Shown here in pieces: positions 17,115 to 27,067 of a stretch of 64,000 nt of DNA. The translations under genes were made by a program, and so were the position numbers. The notes below the pieces were generated by a model. It was not told the origin of the DNA. It saw nothing but the letters and a program-made list of their open reading frames with translations, and made no database searches. Source of the DNA: HXMU1420-2 sp040830545 (GTDB lineage Bacteria; Pseudomonadota; Alphaproteobacteria; Rhodobacterales; Rhodobacteraceae); assembly GCA_040830545.1 (NCBI GenBank), contig JBFOMB010000109.1, forward strand, positions 1 through 64,000, given 5' to 3'. Within the stretch, counting starts at the first letter, position 1; every line of letters begins with the position of its first letter.

Positions 17115-18062
17115 TCAGAACAGGTCCGGGTGCATGGCCTTGGCCATCTTCTCGATCGCGTCGATGTTTGCGGGGCCCGGTGTCAGTTCTTCGTAGCGCA
17201 GGCCGATCCAGCGCTCGTTCTTGACCGCGTCCGTGTGGGACATCACCGGATGCTCCTGAAGAAACTTGAACGTATCCGCGGCGCCGTTGCCGGTCTGATA
17301 GTCCAGCAGCACCAGGAATTCCGGGTTTGCGGCGGCCACAGCCTCCCACGAGGTCCGGCCCCAGCTGGTGTCCATGTCATGGGTCACGTTTTCCCCGCCT
17401 GCGGCTGCAATCATGGCGTCGGGAATGGCGAACTTGCCCGAGGTGAACGGAGCATCCGCCGGACCGTCCAGCAGGAAGACACGCGGTTTGGCCTGATCAG
17501 CGGTCTTTGCCTCTATCGCGGCTAGTTGGTTCTTCCATCCGCTGACCAGCGTTTCTGCTTTCGCTGACACATCCATCACCTGAGCCAGCCGCAGCACATC
17601 ATCAAACAGCAGGTCCATGCTGGCCACAGGGCGGTTCTTGTCCAGATGCACGCAGCTTTCGGTCAGGACCATCGTCTTGATCCCGAACGGCGCCAGCGTG
17701 TCAGGTGTCACATCGCCGCCGGGTTTCATGCCGTAATACCAACCGGCAAAGAACATGTCCGGCGACACGGCAACCAGATTTTCGACGGTTGGATATTTCG
17801 GAGCCAGTTCCGGGATGTCGCCACGCTGATCATCAAACGTGGGCGATGTCTTGTACCAGCCGGTGATGCCGGTCAGGCCGACGATCTTGTCCTGCAGGCC
17901 CAGCGCAAAGGCCATTTCGGTCATGTTCATGTCATGAACAACGATCCGTTCGGGCGTTGCGTCAAAGCTGAGCGGTGTGCCGCAATTGTCGACGGTGACG
18001 CCTTCGGCGGAGGCTCCGCTTGCCAGACCCAGCGCAATTGCTGCGGACCAGATGGTTTTCAT
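17115..18062 (-). CDS. Periplasmic binding protein, BtuF/FepB type
   Basis: A 315-residue protein with a signal peptide (MKTIWSAAIALGLASGASA, cleavage after ASA) and the TroA/BtuF-like fold of class III binding proteins: ATPERIVVHDMNMTEMAFALGL near 37, then PTVENLVAVSPDMFFAGWYYG. It captures the ligand and docks on the FecCD permease encoded next. Placement under the B12 riboswitch points to a corrinoid ligand, although homologues also bind ferric siderophores. Confidence 0.88.
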   Translation of the reverse strand: MKTIWSAAIALGLASGASAEGVTVDNCGTPLSFDATPERIVVHDMNMTEMAFALGLQDKIVGLTGITGWYKTSPTFDDQRGDIPELAPKYPTVENLVAVSPDMFFAGWYYGMKPGGDVTPDTLAPFGIKTMVLTESCVHLDKNRPVASMDLLFDDVLRLAQVMDVSAKAETLVSGWKNQLAAIEAKTADQAKPRVFLLDGPADAPFTSGKFAIPDAMIAAAGGENVTHDMDTSWGRTSWEAVAAANPEFLVLLDYQTGNGAADTFKFLQEHPVMSHTDAVKNERWIGLRYEELTPGPANIDAIEKMAKAMHPDLF

Positions 18063-18075
18063 ATCCGTGGTTCCT

Positions 18076-18852
18076 TCAGGTTGAGATATGCGTTTTTCGG
18101 ATGTCGAGCGTGGGGATCATGCGCCCCTCGTGCGACAGGACGAGGTAGTCGACGCCAAATGTCTCGCGTACCCGATCAGGGGTGAGAACATCGGCGACAG
18201 GGCCAAAAGCGGTCATGCGCGCGTTTTTCATCATCGCGACATGGGTGGCGAATTCGGGGATCAGGACGAGGTCATGCACGATCATGATCACGGTGACACC
18301 CAGCCCCGCGACCAATGACAGCACGCGGCCCTTGGCGTCCGGGTCCAGGTGATTGGTTGGTTCGTCCAGGCACAATAATTGCGGTTCCTGCGCCAGCGCG
18401 CGCGCGATATGGGCGCGTTGACGTTCGCCACCTGACAACTGGCCCACGGGTTTGTCCGCAAGGGCCGTCAAGCGGGTCTGTTCCAGTACCCGGCTGAGGG
18501 CTGCGCGATGTTGGGCCGCAGACCGTTCAGCCCACAACGGCAGTTGGCCCAGCGCGACATATTCCTGCAACGTCAGCCGGTTGTCGGGCGTCGAATTCTG
18601 GCTGACCAGCGCAATCTGACGTGCGCGTGTGGCGGCTGGCATGGATTGCAGGCTGTGCCCGTTGACCAGCACATCCCCCTGCGTCGCGCCCACGATCCCG
18701 GACAGCATGTTCAACAGCGAGGTCTTGCCCGCCCCGTTTGGTCCGGCGATGGCCAGGGTCGCACCAACTTCGAGATCAAAGTTTACGTCCCACACCAAAG
18801 CCTGCCCGGTGCTGGTTGTGTATCCAAGACCCTTGGCCGACAGGAAGCTCAT
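18076..18852 (-). CDS. ABC transporter ATP-binding protein, BtuD/FecE type
   Basis: A 258-residue ATPase: Walker A GPNGAGKTS near 40, signature LSGGERQRAHIARAL near 138, Walker B LLCLDEPTNHLDPDAK and H-loop IVHD near 198. It belongs to the iron-siderophore/cobalamin subfamily. ATG 18852 overlaps the stop of a 29-codon ORF (ATGA), which suggests coupled translation; a GTG at 18876 is in frame but lies inside that small ORF. First full-length gene of the riboswitch-controlled operon. Confidence 0.9.
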   Translation of the reverse strand: MSFLSAKGLGYTTSTGQALVWDVNFDLEVGATLAIAGPNGAGKTSLLNMLSGIVGATQGDVLVNGHSLQSMPAATRARQIALVSQNSTPDNRLTLQEYVALGQLPLWAERSAAQHRAALSRVLEQTRLTALADKPVGQLSGGERQRAHIARALAQEPQLLCLDEPTNHLDPDAKGRVLSLVAGLGVTVIMIVHDLVLIPEFATHVAMMKNARMTAFGPVADVLTPDRVRETFGVDYLVLSHEGRMIPTLDIRKTHIST

Positions 18853-18938
18853 CGCGCCACCCCTGCAGAGCGGCACGCCAAATCGGGCCCGGTAACCCGA
18901 TTGAGCCGGATTGGAGTTGCGTTATTCGTTTCGGACAT
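18849..18938 (-). CDS. Tiny ORF (29 aa) overlapping the ABC ATPase start
   Basis: Reads MSETNNATPIRLNRVTG... to a TGA that overlaps the ATPase ATG. The ATG is preceded by GAGGG at 5-nt spacing and overlaps the end of the preceding 26-codon ORF. No family is recognised. It may serve translational coupling between the riboswitch and the ATPase gene, or be a genuine small protein, or be chance. Confidence 0.4.
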   Translation of the reverse strand: MSETNNATPIRLNRVTGPDLACRSAGVAR

Positions 18939-19002
18939 GCGGACCCTCGCGCCAGCGGGGGTCGTTGGACTCGAAACCTGTTGTGCACGCTTTGTGCGCC
19001 AT
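18922..19002 (-). CDS. Tiny ORF (26 aa) directly below the cobalamin riboswitch
   Basis: Reads MAHKACTTGFESNDPRWREG... and ends TAA. Its ATG follows the strongest ribosome site in the region (GGAAGGAGG, 4 nt before ATG), which itself follows the riboswitch and a CAACCC/GGGTTG hairpin. This is the first translatable frame that the riboswitch could gate. No homologue is recognised; function unknown. Confidence 0.45.
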   Translation of the reverse strand: MAHKACTTGFESNDPRWREGPHVRNE

Positions 19003-19046
19003 GCAGCCTCCTTCCAGGGCAACCCCGCCCCGGGTTGGTTGAACAC

Positions 19047-19229
19047 GTGATGGCAGGTTTCCTGACTTGCGGATCGCAGCTTGGCTGACCTTCCCAGCCC
19101 ATCGGGCCAGTGGATATTCAGCGTCGCTCACCGCTTACAGTTGCGGGGGCAGTCACGGAATTGGCGTTTTGAAGCGCGCCGCACCGTATTCCCTTTTTCC
19201 CTCAGACAGAATCTGAAGGACACCATCAC
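19047..19229 (-). ncRNA. Cobalamin riboswitch
   Basis: Read on the minus strand, the element opens with GTGATGG (19229-19223) and closes with CCATCAC (19053-19047), a perfect 7-bp P1. In between are the conserved B12-box core GCCCCCGCAACTGTAAGCGG, the CCACTGG...GGGAAGG segment and the CAAGTCAGGAAACCTGCC 3' segment. It would turn off the downstream transporter operon when adenosylcobalamin is plentiful. A CAACCC/GGGTTG hairpin and an AAGGAGG ribosome site follow, consistent with control of translation initiation. Confidence 0.95.
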
Positions 19230-19315
19230 TGCCAACTAGAGCCGACCCATGACGTATGTCAACGGGTCAGTTGAGGCTGCAATTGTCAGGGAAGGCGGGC
19301 CAGGACTGCACCAAA

Positions 19316-20926
19316 TCAGTCCGAATACAAGTACCCGTGCTTGGCGATCTCCAGCGCGCGATCCTGCGAGATCGACAGGAATTCTGCGATCTTGGTGGCA
19401 TTTTCATCCGGTGTGTCGACCTCGACCACCCGGCTGTGGCGCCCGAACCCCGCATCACGAATACGGTCGGATTCAAAATGGATGTCATTGCGGATAGTGG
19501 GCAGCAGACGTTCCAGCGCCGCCTTGCTGGTGCGTTCCCCGGCGAGTCCGACGCGCATGGCATGGCCGGTCAGGTATTCGTCCGAGAATGTGCAGACGAT
19601 TTCCAGCATCCGGGTTTGTGACCTATCCGAGAAAAAGTCGTGCATCAGGTCCAGGTTGGCCGGGTCCATGCAGACAATCAGCCGATCCGTGCCGTAGTAG
19701 TCAAACAGCATCCGCATCAGCGCGCGGCGGTGGCGTGTCCGTTTTGCCAACGTGCGTTGGATGCCGCCCAGATCAGGCAGCGGTGTGTCGTCTTCGTTGA
19801 ACAGATACTCGATGGCGGGGACGTTCGTGGCCTTGCGCGCCTCTTCCAAAAACCGTTTGGCGACGTGCCATTTCTTGCACACCACGATCATCAGTTCCCG
19901 TTCACGGCCCAGCGAGCTTTCGGTTTCCCAGAACCGCATCGCGAACCGCCGCCCGATCCGACCGCGCCCGGCGAGGAATTTGTAGAGGCTGCGACCCTCG
20001 TTTGAGACCTGAAAATCAATGCCGGTGGAGGCGTAGAGTTTCCCGAGCCGCGCGCGCAATTCCGTCGCCTCGACGCTGATCTTGCGGGCGAACAGGAAAT
20101 CCTGACTGAGCAGCAGGTTGTAATGGTCGTTGTAAAACGTGACCGGCATTCCGTAGTCCGAAAACATCAGGAAGGTCAGCGTGCGAGACTGAATCTCCTG
20201 TTCCGGCACCAGATGGCGCACGAGGGTCTGGAAGAATGTTTCGTCCGGAATCCAGGTGGTGCGGAAAAACCGCATTACATCCGGGCGTTTGCGGGTGAAA
20301 TCCAGAATCCATTCGATCGTGCGCCGCCGCAGACACCACCATTGGCTGCCGATCTGGATTTGCAGATCTTCGGGGATTTTGCGCGTCAGCCCCAGTTTTT
20401 TCTGCAACTCCATCGAGGCATAGAATTTTTGCTTTTGCGTGCGTTCGTTGAACCAGTGGCGATAGATCAGGCGTTCTTCCTTGATCCCGGTCTTGATCCA
20501 ATCGCTTTCAAAGAAATCAAAGCTTTCGATGAAATCGCAGTCGTTTTCATCCAGGAATGCGTGTGTGTATTCCGCGGTCTTGATCGCCATGCAATCGCCC
20601 GACAACATGTAGAAATGTGTCGCACGCGGGAACGCCCGGACGGCGGCCTCGACCGCATAAAGGGACGCCTGCACCAGCGACCATTCCCCCCAGCCGCACT
20701 TGATCCGTTTGCGGGCAAAGGTGACGTTCGGGTTGCCGTCCAGCGCGTCCTTGATGAACTTGAAATGTTCGGGCTTGGCGCGTGCATCGAAATGAATCGC
20801 CATATAGTCGCCTGCGGCGGTCAGCCGCTGCGCCTGTTTGACGATGGCCTCCGGGTCCTTATGACACAGGAGAATATACGCAATTTTCGACATCTGGCCG
20901 CTGAACTGCCCGTTTCCATTGATCAC
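19316..20926 (-). CDS. Core-2/I-branching-type glycosyltransferase with extra C-terminal domain
   Basis: A 536-residue protein (or 525 if it starts at ATG 20893, MSKIAYILLCHKDP). Residues ~15-290 show the beta-1,6-N-acetylglucosaminyltransferase (branch) pattern: AYILLCHKDPEAI, MAIHFDARAKPEHF, THFYMLSGDCMAI, IGSQWWCLRRRTIEWIL, TWIPDETFFQTL. The last ~240 residues form an additional conserved alpha/beta region found in roseobacter homologues. It probably builds a cell-surface polysaccharide. It is divergent from a sulfotransferase gene, which suggests a sulfated glycan. No signal peptide or membrane segment is evident. Confidence 0.82.
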   Translation of the reverse strand: MINGNGQFSGQMSKIAYILLCHKDPEAIVKQAQRLTAAGDYMAIHFDARAKPEHFKFIKDALDGNPNVTFARKRIKCGWGEWSLVQASLYAVEAAVRAFPRATHFYMLSGDCMAIKTAEYTHAFLDENDCDFIESFDFFESDWIKTGIKEERLIYRHWFNERTQKQKFYASMELQKKLGLTRKIPEDLQIQIGSQWWCLRRRTIEWILDFTRKRPDVMRFFRTTWIPDETFFQTLVRHLVPEQEIQSRTLTFLMFSDYGMPVTFYNDHYNLLLSQDFLFARKISVEATELRARLGKLYASTGIDFQVSNEGRSLYKFLAGRGRIGRRFAMRFWETESSLGRERELMIVVCKKWHVAKRFLEEARKATNVPAIEYLFNEDDTPLPDLGGIQRTLAKRTRHRRALMRMLFDYYGTDRLIVCMDPANLDLMHDFFSDRSQTRMLEIVCTFSDEYLTGHAMRVGLAGERTSKAALERLLPTIRNDIHFESDRIRDAGFGRHSRVVEVDTPDENATKIAEFLSISQDRALEIAKHGYLYSD

Positions 20927-21039
20927 TAGTTAACACCAAACGTGAAGAACCGTTGAATAATCGGGGCTGATTTGCTTTTTTTGCCCCAAACTGCCTGTAC
21001 GCCCGATTTTGGGCCAAGCAGGCGACGGAGGCAAGAGAT

Positions 21040-21858
21040 ATGGGCTTTCCAGGCACCTGGATGACGGAATCCGAGAGCGTTGTGTATCGCGTGGTTCCCA
21101 AATGTGCATGTTCGACCATCGGTCAGATCATGTTTTATTCCGATCACGGCGAATTTTTCGACGGCGACATTCATGACGCCAAGGGCGGTTTGCACAAATG
21201 GGCGATGGAAGAGAGCCAGCCGCTGATCGAAACCAACGTGAAGGCGCATAATTCCTATGCCTTCACCTGTGTGCGCAACCCGTACACCCGCATCCTGAGT
21301 TCGTTTTTTGACAAGATCTGCGGCATCCAGCGCAACGGCAAACGCTATCGCGGGAACCTTGTGCCGTTATTGATCCAGAAATACGGGATCGAAGTTGGCG
21401 GCGATGACGGCAAGCAGGAGTTTGACCAGATCCGCAGCTTCCGTCGGTTCCTACTGTTTGCGCGTGACACGATCCGTTGGCGCAAACCGATGGAGCCCGA
21501 CATTCACTGGTCCGCCATGTCGGGGCATGTGTCGACCTTCATCGTGAATGGCGGGCGGTATGACCGCATCTTCTGGACGGAATCGTTCAATGACGGGATG
21601 CAGGATGTGATCAATCACATCCCGATGGCCCATGACGTCGATCTTGCGAAAATCCCGCGCTTCAACGAAAGCGAAGGCCACGGCCCCAAACGCGCACATC
21701 CGGTCGAGGACTACTTCGACGATCTGTCGATGCATCTGGTCTATGAAATCTACAAACGCGATTTCGAGCTGTTCAAATACGACTTTGACAACCCGGGCAA
21801 CAAGATGCCCATAGGCGAAATCGACCTGGACGAGGTGCACGCCAAGCTGGGGGAATAG
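21040..21858 (+). CDS. Sulfotransferase family 2 protein
   Basis: A 272-residue protein with a PAPS 5'-phosphosulfate loop (VVPKCACSTIGQ near 20) and a 3'-phosphate motif (CVRNPYTRILSSFFDK near 79-94), both typical of carbohydrate sulfotransferases. It would transfer sulfate from PAPS to a glycan or lipid. The 113-bp gap to the divergent glycosyltransferase gene holds both promoters. Ribosome site GGAGGCAAGAG precedes ATG 21040. Confidence 0.85.
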   Translation: MGFPGTWMTESESVVYRVVPKCACSTIGQIMFYSDHGEFFDGDIHDAKGGLHKWAMEESQPLIETNVKAHNSYAFTCVRNPYTRILSSFFDKICGIQRNGKRYRGNLVPLLIQKYGIEVGGDDGKQEFDQIRSFRRFLLFARDTIRWRKPMEPDIHWSAMSGHVSTFIVNGGRYDRIFWTESFNDGMQDVINHIPMAHDVDLAKIPRFNESEGHGPKRAHPVEDYFDDLSMHLVYEIYKRDFELFKYDFDNPGNKMPIGEIDLDEVHAKLGE

Positions 21859-21901
21859 CCGCCCTTGCAGTGGGCGCGCCCTGCGCCTACATCTGCGCCC
21901 C

Positions 21902-22378
21902 ATGGCCAAGCAGAAGACCGATCCAAACTACAAGGTTGTCGCTGAGAACCGGCGCGCGCGCTTCGATTATGCAATCGAAGACGATCTGGAGTGCGGTCTG
22001 CTGTTACAGGGGTCCGAGGTCAAATCGCTGCGCCAGAATTCTGCGAACATCGCGGAAAGCTATGCAGCGGTCGAAGATGGCGAGTTGTGGTTGGTAAATT
22101 CCTACATCGCGCCCTACGAGCAGGCCAAAACCTTTGGCCACGAAGAGCGTCGCCGTCGCAAGTTGTTGGTCAGCCGCAAGGAACTGAGCGATCTGTGGAA
22201 CGCGACCCAGCGCAAGGGCATGACGCTGGTCCCGCTGGTTCTGTATTTCAATCACAAGGGTCTGGCGAAGATCAAAATTGGCATCGCCAAGGGTAAGAAA
22301 ACCCATGACAAGCGCGAATCCCAGGCCAAGCGCGATTGGTCGCGGCAGAAACAGCGGCTTTTGAAGGATCACAGCTGA
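21902..22378 (+). CDS. smpB: SsrA-binding protein SmpB
   Basis: A 158-residue trans-translation factor that binds tmRNA and rescues stalled ribosomes. The core is clear: NRRARFDYAIEDDLECGLLLQGSEVKSLR, YIAPYEQ..., RRRKLLVSRKEL and GKKTHDKRESQAKRDW in the basic tail. Length matches the family. The tmRNA gene itself was not seen in this window. Confidence 0.97.
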   Translation: MAKQKTDPNYKVVAENRRARFDYAIEDDLECGLLLQGSEVKSLRQNSANIAESYAAVEDGELWLVNSYIAPYEQAKTFGHEERRRRKLLVSRKELSDLWNATQRKGMTLVPLVLYFNHKGLAKIKIGIAKGKKTHDKRESQAKRDWSRQKQRLLKDHS

Positions 22379-22445
22379 GCCGGTGCTTGCGCCCTCATGC
22401 ACGCGGATGTAGGCACATCTGCAGCGCAAAGCGGAGGGCGATCCG

Positions 22446-23300
22446 ATGGCTGACGATCCGAAAACACTCGTCTCGACCGACTGGCTGGCAAGACACCTGA
22501 AGGACCCTGATCTGCGGGTTCTGGACGGGTCGTGGTATCTGCCCACCGTCAATCGGGATGCGAAGGCTGAATATGACGCGGCCCACATCCCCGGCGCGCG
22601 GTTCTTTGACATCGACGAAATCGCGGACAGTCGCTCGGACCTGCCGCATATGGCGCCGCCGGTGGAAAAATTCATGTCCCGGATGCGGGCCATGGGCGTG
22701 GGTGATGGTCATCAGGTCGTGGTCTATGACGGTGGCGGGCTGAGCTCGGCCGCGCGGGTCTGGTGGATGTTCAAGCTGATGGGTCATCAGGACGTTGCCG
22801 TGCTGGATGGCGGTTTCCCCAAATGGCAGGCCGAAGGGCACGAAATCGAGGATCTGCCGCCCGTCGTGCGCGAACGTCACATGACGGCGCGCTATCAGAA
22901 TCACCTGGTGCGGGATGTGACGCAGGTGTCTGCTGCATCAAAACTGCGCGACATTCAGGTTGTCGATGCCCGTGCGCCGGATCGATTTCGGGGTGAAACG
23001 CCGGAACCCCGCGAAGGTTTGCGGTCGGGCCACATTCCGGGGTCGCGCAATGTCTGCTTCAAGGACGTGCTGAACGCTGACAACACATTCAAATCACCCG
23101 ACGAAACCCGCGCCATTTTCGAGGCGGCGGGCGTGGACCTGTCCAAACCTGTGATCACCACCTGCGGGTCCGGTGTCACGGCCTGTGTTCTGGCGCTGGC
23201 GCTGGAACGTTTGGGCAAATCCGATTGGTCCGTCTATGACGGGTCGTGGTCCGAATGGGGCCAGTTTTCCACCCTTCCCATCGCATCCGGAGACGCCTGA
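22446..23300 (+). CDS. sseA: 3-mercaptopyruvate sulfurtransferase
   Basis: A 284-residue tandem rhodanese. The inactive N-terminal domain spans ~1-145. The catalytic C-terminal domain carries the active-site loop CGSGVTACV near 238, the CGSGVTA form typical of mercaptopyruvate rather than thiosulfate sulfurtransferases. It transfers sulfur from 3-mercaptopyruvate to thiols or cyanide. TGA overlaps the ATG of the aminotransferase gene, which may supply mercaptopyruvate by transaminating cysteine. Confidence 0.92.
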   Translation: MADDPKTLVSTDWLARHLKDPDLRVLDGSWYLPTVNRDAKAEYDAAHIPGARFFDIDEIADSRSDLPHMAPPVEKFMSRMRAMGVGDGHQVVVYDGGGLSSAARVWWMFKLMGHQDVAVLDGGFPKWQAEGHEIEDLPPVVRERHMTARYQNHLVRDVTQVSAASKLRDIQVVDARAPDRFRGETPEPREGLRSGHIPGSRNVCFKDVLNADNTFKSPDETRAIFEAAGVDLSKPVITTCGSGVTACVLALALERLGKSDWSVYDGSWSEWGQFSTLPIASGDA

Positions 23301-24484
23301 TGTTCGAACACCTCGCCCCGCAGGCCCCCGACAAAATCATCGCGCTGATGCAGCAGTTCCGCGCGGACCCGCGCGACAACAAGATTGACCTGGGCGTGGG
23401 CGTCTATCGCAACGCCGAAGGTGTGACGCCGGTGATGCGGGCCGTCCGCACCGCCGCGCAGCGCGTGCAAGAGGCGGAAACGACCAAGGCGTATACCGCG
23501 CTGGTCGGGGATATGGCCTTTCTGGATGCTATGATCGACCTGGTCCTGGGCGACTCGGTGCCCCGGGACAGCGTGGCCGCTGCGGCAACGCCGGGCGGCA
23601 CGGGCGCGATTCGCAATGCGCTGGAACTGATCCGGCTGGCGAACCCGAATGTGCGTGTGTTCCTGTCTGACCCGACCTGGCCGAACCATCCGGCGATCAT
23701 CGACTATCTGGGGATCGAACGGGTCAGCTATCGCTATTTCGACAGCGAGTCGCGATCAGTCGATTTCGACGGGATGATGGAGGATCTGAAGGGCTTGCGA
23801 GCGGGTGATGTGATCCTGTTGCACGGGTGCTGTCACAACCCGACCGGCGCGAACCTGAACCCGGTGGAATGGCAGGCGGTGATCGACCACATCGTTGCTG
23901 TTGGTGCCATGCCGCTGATCGACATCGCCTATCAGGGCTTTGGCGACGGTCTGGACGAAGATGCCGCTGCGGTGCGCAAGGTCGCAGCCTCGGTGCCCGA
24001 TTGCCTGATCGCGGCGAGCTGCTCCAAGAATTTTGGTGTGTATCGCGAACGCACGGGCCTGCTGATGGCCGTGTCCAGCGACCCGGCCAAGCGGGCGCGC
24101 GCGCAGGACACGATGACGGCGCTGAACCGGTTGAACTACTCCTTCCCGCCGGATCATGGCGCGCGGTTGGTTTCGACCATCCTGACCGATGCCGAGCTTC
24201 GGGCGGATTGGGCGGCGGAATTGGAAGATGTGCGCCTGTCCATGCTGAACCTCCGTCAGCAACTGGCGGCAGAGTTGCAGCGCGTGACGGGGTCGGACCG
24301 GTTTGCTTTCCTCGCCCAGCATCGCGGCATGTTCTCGCGCCTCGGCACAACGCCGGAACTGGTGGAGAAGCTGCGCGCCGACTATGGCATCTACATGATC
24401 GGGGACAGCCGGATGAACATCGCCGGATTGAACGCGCAGTCGGTCCCGATCCTGGCAAACGCCATCGCTGAAGTCGGGGTTTAA
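23300..24484 (+). CDS. Aromatic/aspartate aminotransferase (class I, TyrB/AspC type)
   Basis: A 394-residue PLP enzyme of subgroup I-alpha. Visible blocks are KIDLGVGVYRNAEG near 28, ATPGGTGAIRNAL, the CCHNPTGANL segment near 180 and SCSKNFGVYRERTG with the PLP lysine near 243. ATG 23300 overlaps the sseA stop and is preferred to the in-frame codon at 23246, which lies inside sseA. Likely substrates are aspartate or aromatic amino acids with 2-oxoglutarate; coupling with SseA also allows cysteine transamination. Confidence 0.92.
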   Translation: MFEHLAPQAPDKIIALMQQFRADPRDNKIDLGVGVYRNAEGVTPVMRAVRTAAQRVQEAETTKAYTALVGDMAFLDAMIDLVLGDSVPRDSVAAAATPGGTGAIRNALELIRLANPNVRVFLSDPTWPNHPAIIDYLGIERVSYRYFDSESRSVDFDGMMEDLKGLRAGDVILLHGCCHNPTGANLNPVEWQAVIDHIVAVGAMPLIDIAYQGFGDGLDEDAAAVRKVAASVPDCLIAASCSKNFGVYRERTGLLMAVSSDPAKRARAQDTMTALNRLNYSFPPDHGARLVSTILTDAELRADWAAELEDVRLSMLNLRQQLAAELQRVTGSDRFAFLAQHRGMFSRLGTTPELVEKLRADYGIYMIGDSRMNIAGLNAQSVPILANAIAEVGV

Positions 24485-24504
24485 GCCCGCTTAAATTAAC
24501 TGCT

Positions 24505-24537
24505 TTCACCACCTTTCTCACCAGGAAGGGTGGTGAA
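24505..24537 (+). terminator. Stem-loop after the aminotransferase gene
   Basis: A perfect 9-bp stem TTCACCACC / GGTGGTGAA (24505-24513 with 24529-24537) lies 20 bp after the stop codon. There is no clear T-tract after it, so it may be a weak terminator or an mRNA-stabilising hairpin. Confidence 0.5.
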
Positions 24538-24599
24538 GCCGTTGGGACATACCCATCTAGGCCCGGGCGACAGTTTCGTCAGTTGGGGAGTGTAACGGT

Positions 24600-25655
24600 A
24601 TGGCATCCACACAGGCGACGACCCGGTTAGAAGGGTTGGATCTGGCCCGGTACCTGGCCTTTGTCGGCATGGTCATCGTGAACTTCAAGGTTGTGATGGG
24701 GTCCATGGGTGACGGCGACGGCCCCTTGTGGGTGTTGACCGGCGCGTTAGAGGGCAGAGCGGCTGCGACCTTTGTCGTCCTGGCGGGCATCGGGCTGGGG
24801 CTGGCGGCGGGCAAACGGCTTCACCAAACACGTATCGTGACCTTGAAGCGTGCAGCGTTTTTGCTGGCGGTCGGGCTTTTGAACGTTTTGGTCTTCGACG
24901 CGGACATCCTGCACTACTATGCATTCTATTTCCTGTTCGGTGCACTGCTTTTGCCGTTGAGCAGCCGGGCGCTTGTCTATGTCATTCTCGCGCTGAACCT
25001 GGGGTTCGTTGTCTTGGCGATGGCGTTGGATTTCGACGCGGGCTGGGATTGGGACACGTTCAGTTACCCGGAATTCTGGACCCCTGTCGGGTTCGTGCGC
25101 AACCTGCTCTTCAACGGTTGGCATCCTGTGGTGCCTTGGCTCGGTTTCCTGCTGTTCGGGCTGATCCTGAGCCGCCTGAATCTGTCTGCTCCAGGCGTGC
25201 AATGGCGACTGGCGCTGGGCGGTGTGGCTGCGATGCTGGTGGCCGAGGTGGTCAGCGCGGTTCTGACGCCGTGGTTTGCATCCATTGACCCCGAGTTGGC
25301 GCATTTTGCCCGCACGCATCCGGTTCCACCCGTGCCGCTCTATTTTCTGGCGGGCATTGGGGCCGCGTCGGTTGTTGTGGGGCTTTGCCTGAGGTTTGCA
25401 CCAGCGTTGGCGCGCTTTGGTGTGCTTGGGCTGGTTGCACCGGCAGGGCGGCAGACCCTGACGCTTTATATTGGGCATATCCTGATTGGCATGGGCGTGT
25501 TGGAAGAGATGGGATTGATTGGAGGGCAGGACATCGAAACCGCCGTCGTTGCATCGCTGACCTTCTGCGCGCTGGCCACCGTTTATGCCTGGATCTGGTC
25601 ACGGTTCTTTGTGCGCGGGCCGGTGGAGTGGGTCATGCGCAAGGTTGCAGGCTAA
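24600..25655 (+). CDS. DUF418-type polytopic membrane protein
   Basis: A 351-residue integral membrane protein with about nine to ten hydrophobic segments. The N-terminus RLEGLDLARYLAFVGMVIVNF and the C-terminal half (GRQTLTLYIGHILIG) match the DUF418/YeiB acyltransferase-3-like group. Function is not known; relatives are suggested to act in transport or modification of envelope components. It ends at a strong bidirectional terminator shared with amtB. Confidence 0.75.
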   Translation: MASTQATTRLEGLDLARYLAFVGMVIVNFKVVMGSMGDGDGPLWVLTGALEGRAAATFVVLAGIGLGLAAGKRLHQTRIVTLKRAAFLLAVGLLNVLVFDADILHYYAFYFLFGALLLPLSSRALVYVILALNLGFVVLAMALDFDAGWDWDTFSYPEFWTPVGFVRNLLFNGWHPVVPWLGFLLFGLILSRLNLSAPGVQWRLALGGVAAMLVAEVVSAVLTPWFASIDPELAHFARTHPVPPVPLYFLAGIGAASVVVGLCLRFAPALARFGVLGLVAPAGRQTLTLYIGHILIGMGVLEEMGLIGGQDIETAVVASLTFCALATVYAWIWSRFFVRGPVEWVMRKVAG

Positions 25656-25671
25656 CACAGGCCCAAAACGA

Positions 25672-25700
25672 AAAAGCCCGGGCACATGGCCCGGGCTTTT
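25672..25700. terminator. Bidirectional rho-independent terminator
   Basis: A perfect 12-bp stem AAAAGCCCGGGC / GCCCGGGCTTTT with loop ACATG (actually ACATG between 25684 and 25688). An A-run on one side and a T-run on the other let it end transcription from the plus-strand membrane-protein gene and from amtB on the minus strand. Confidence 0.9.
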
Positions 25701-25719
25701 CCTTGGTCTACTGCTCGGA

Positions 25720-27045
<1,326 letters not shown>

Positions 27046-27067
27046 GACGTTTCCCCTTTTCCGCGCG

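Noticed and set aside
16101..18062. Ferric-siderophore transporter assignment
   Set aside because: The fold alone allows it, but the upstream cobalamin riboswitch favours corrinoid uptake, so the iron call was not adopted.
22379..22445. tmRNA gene next to smpB
   Set aside because: The gap is 67 bp, too short, with no tRNA-like ends. The ssrA gene must be elsewhere.
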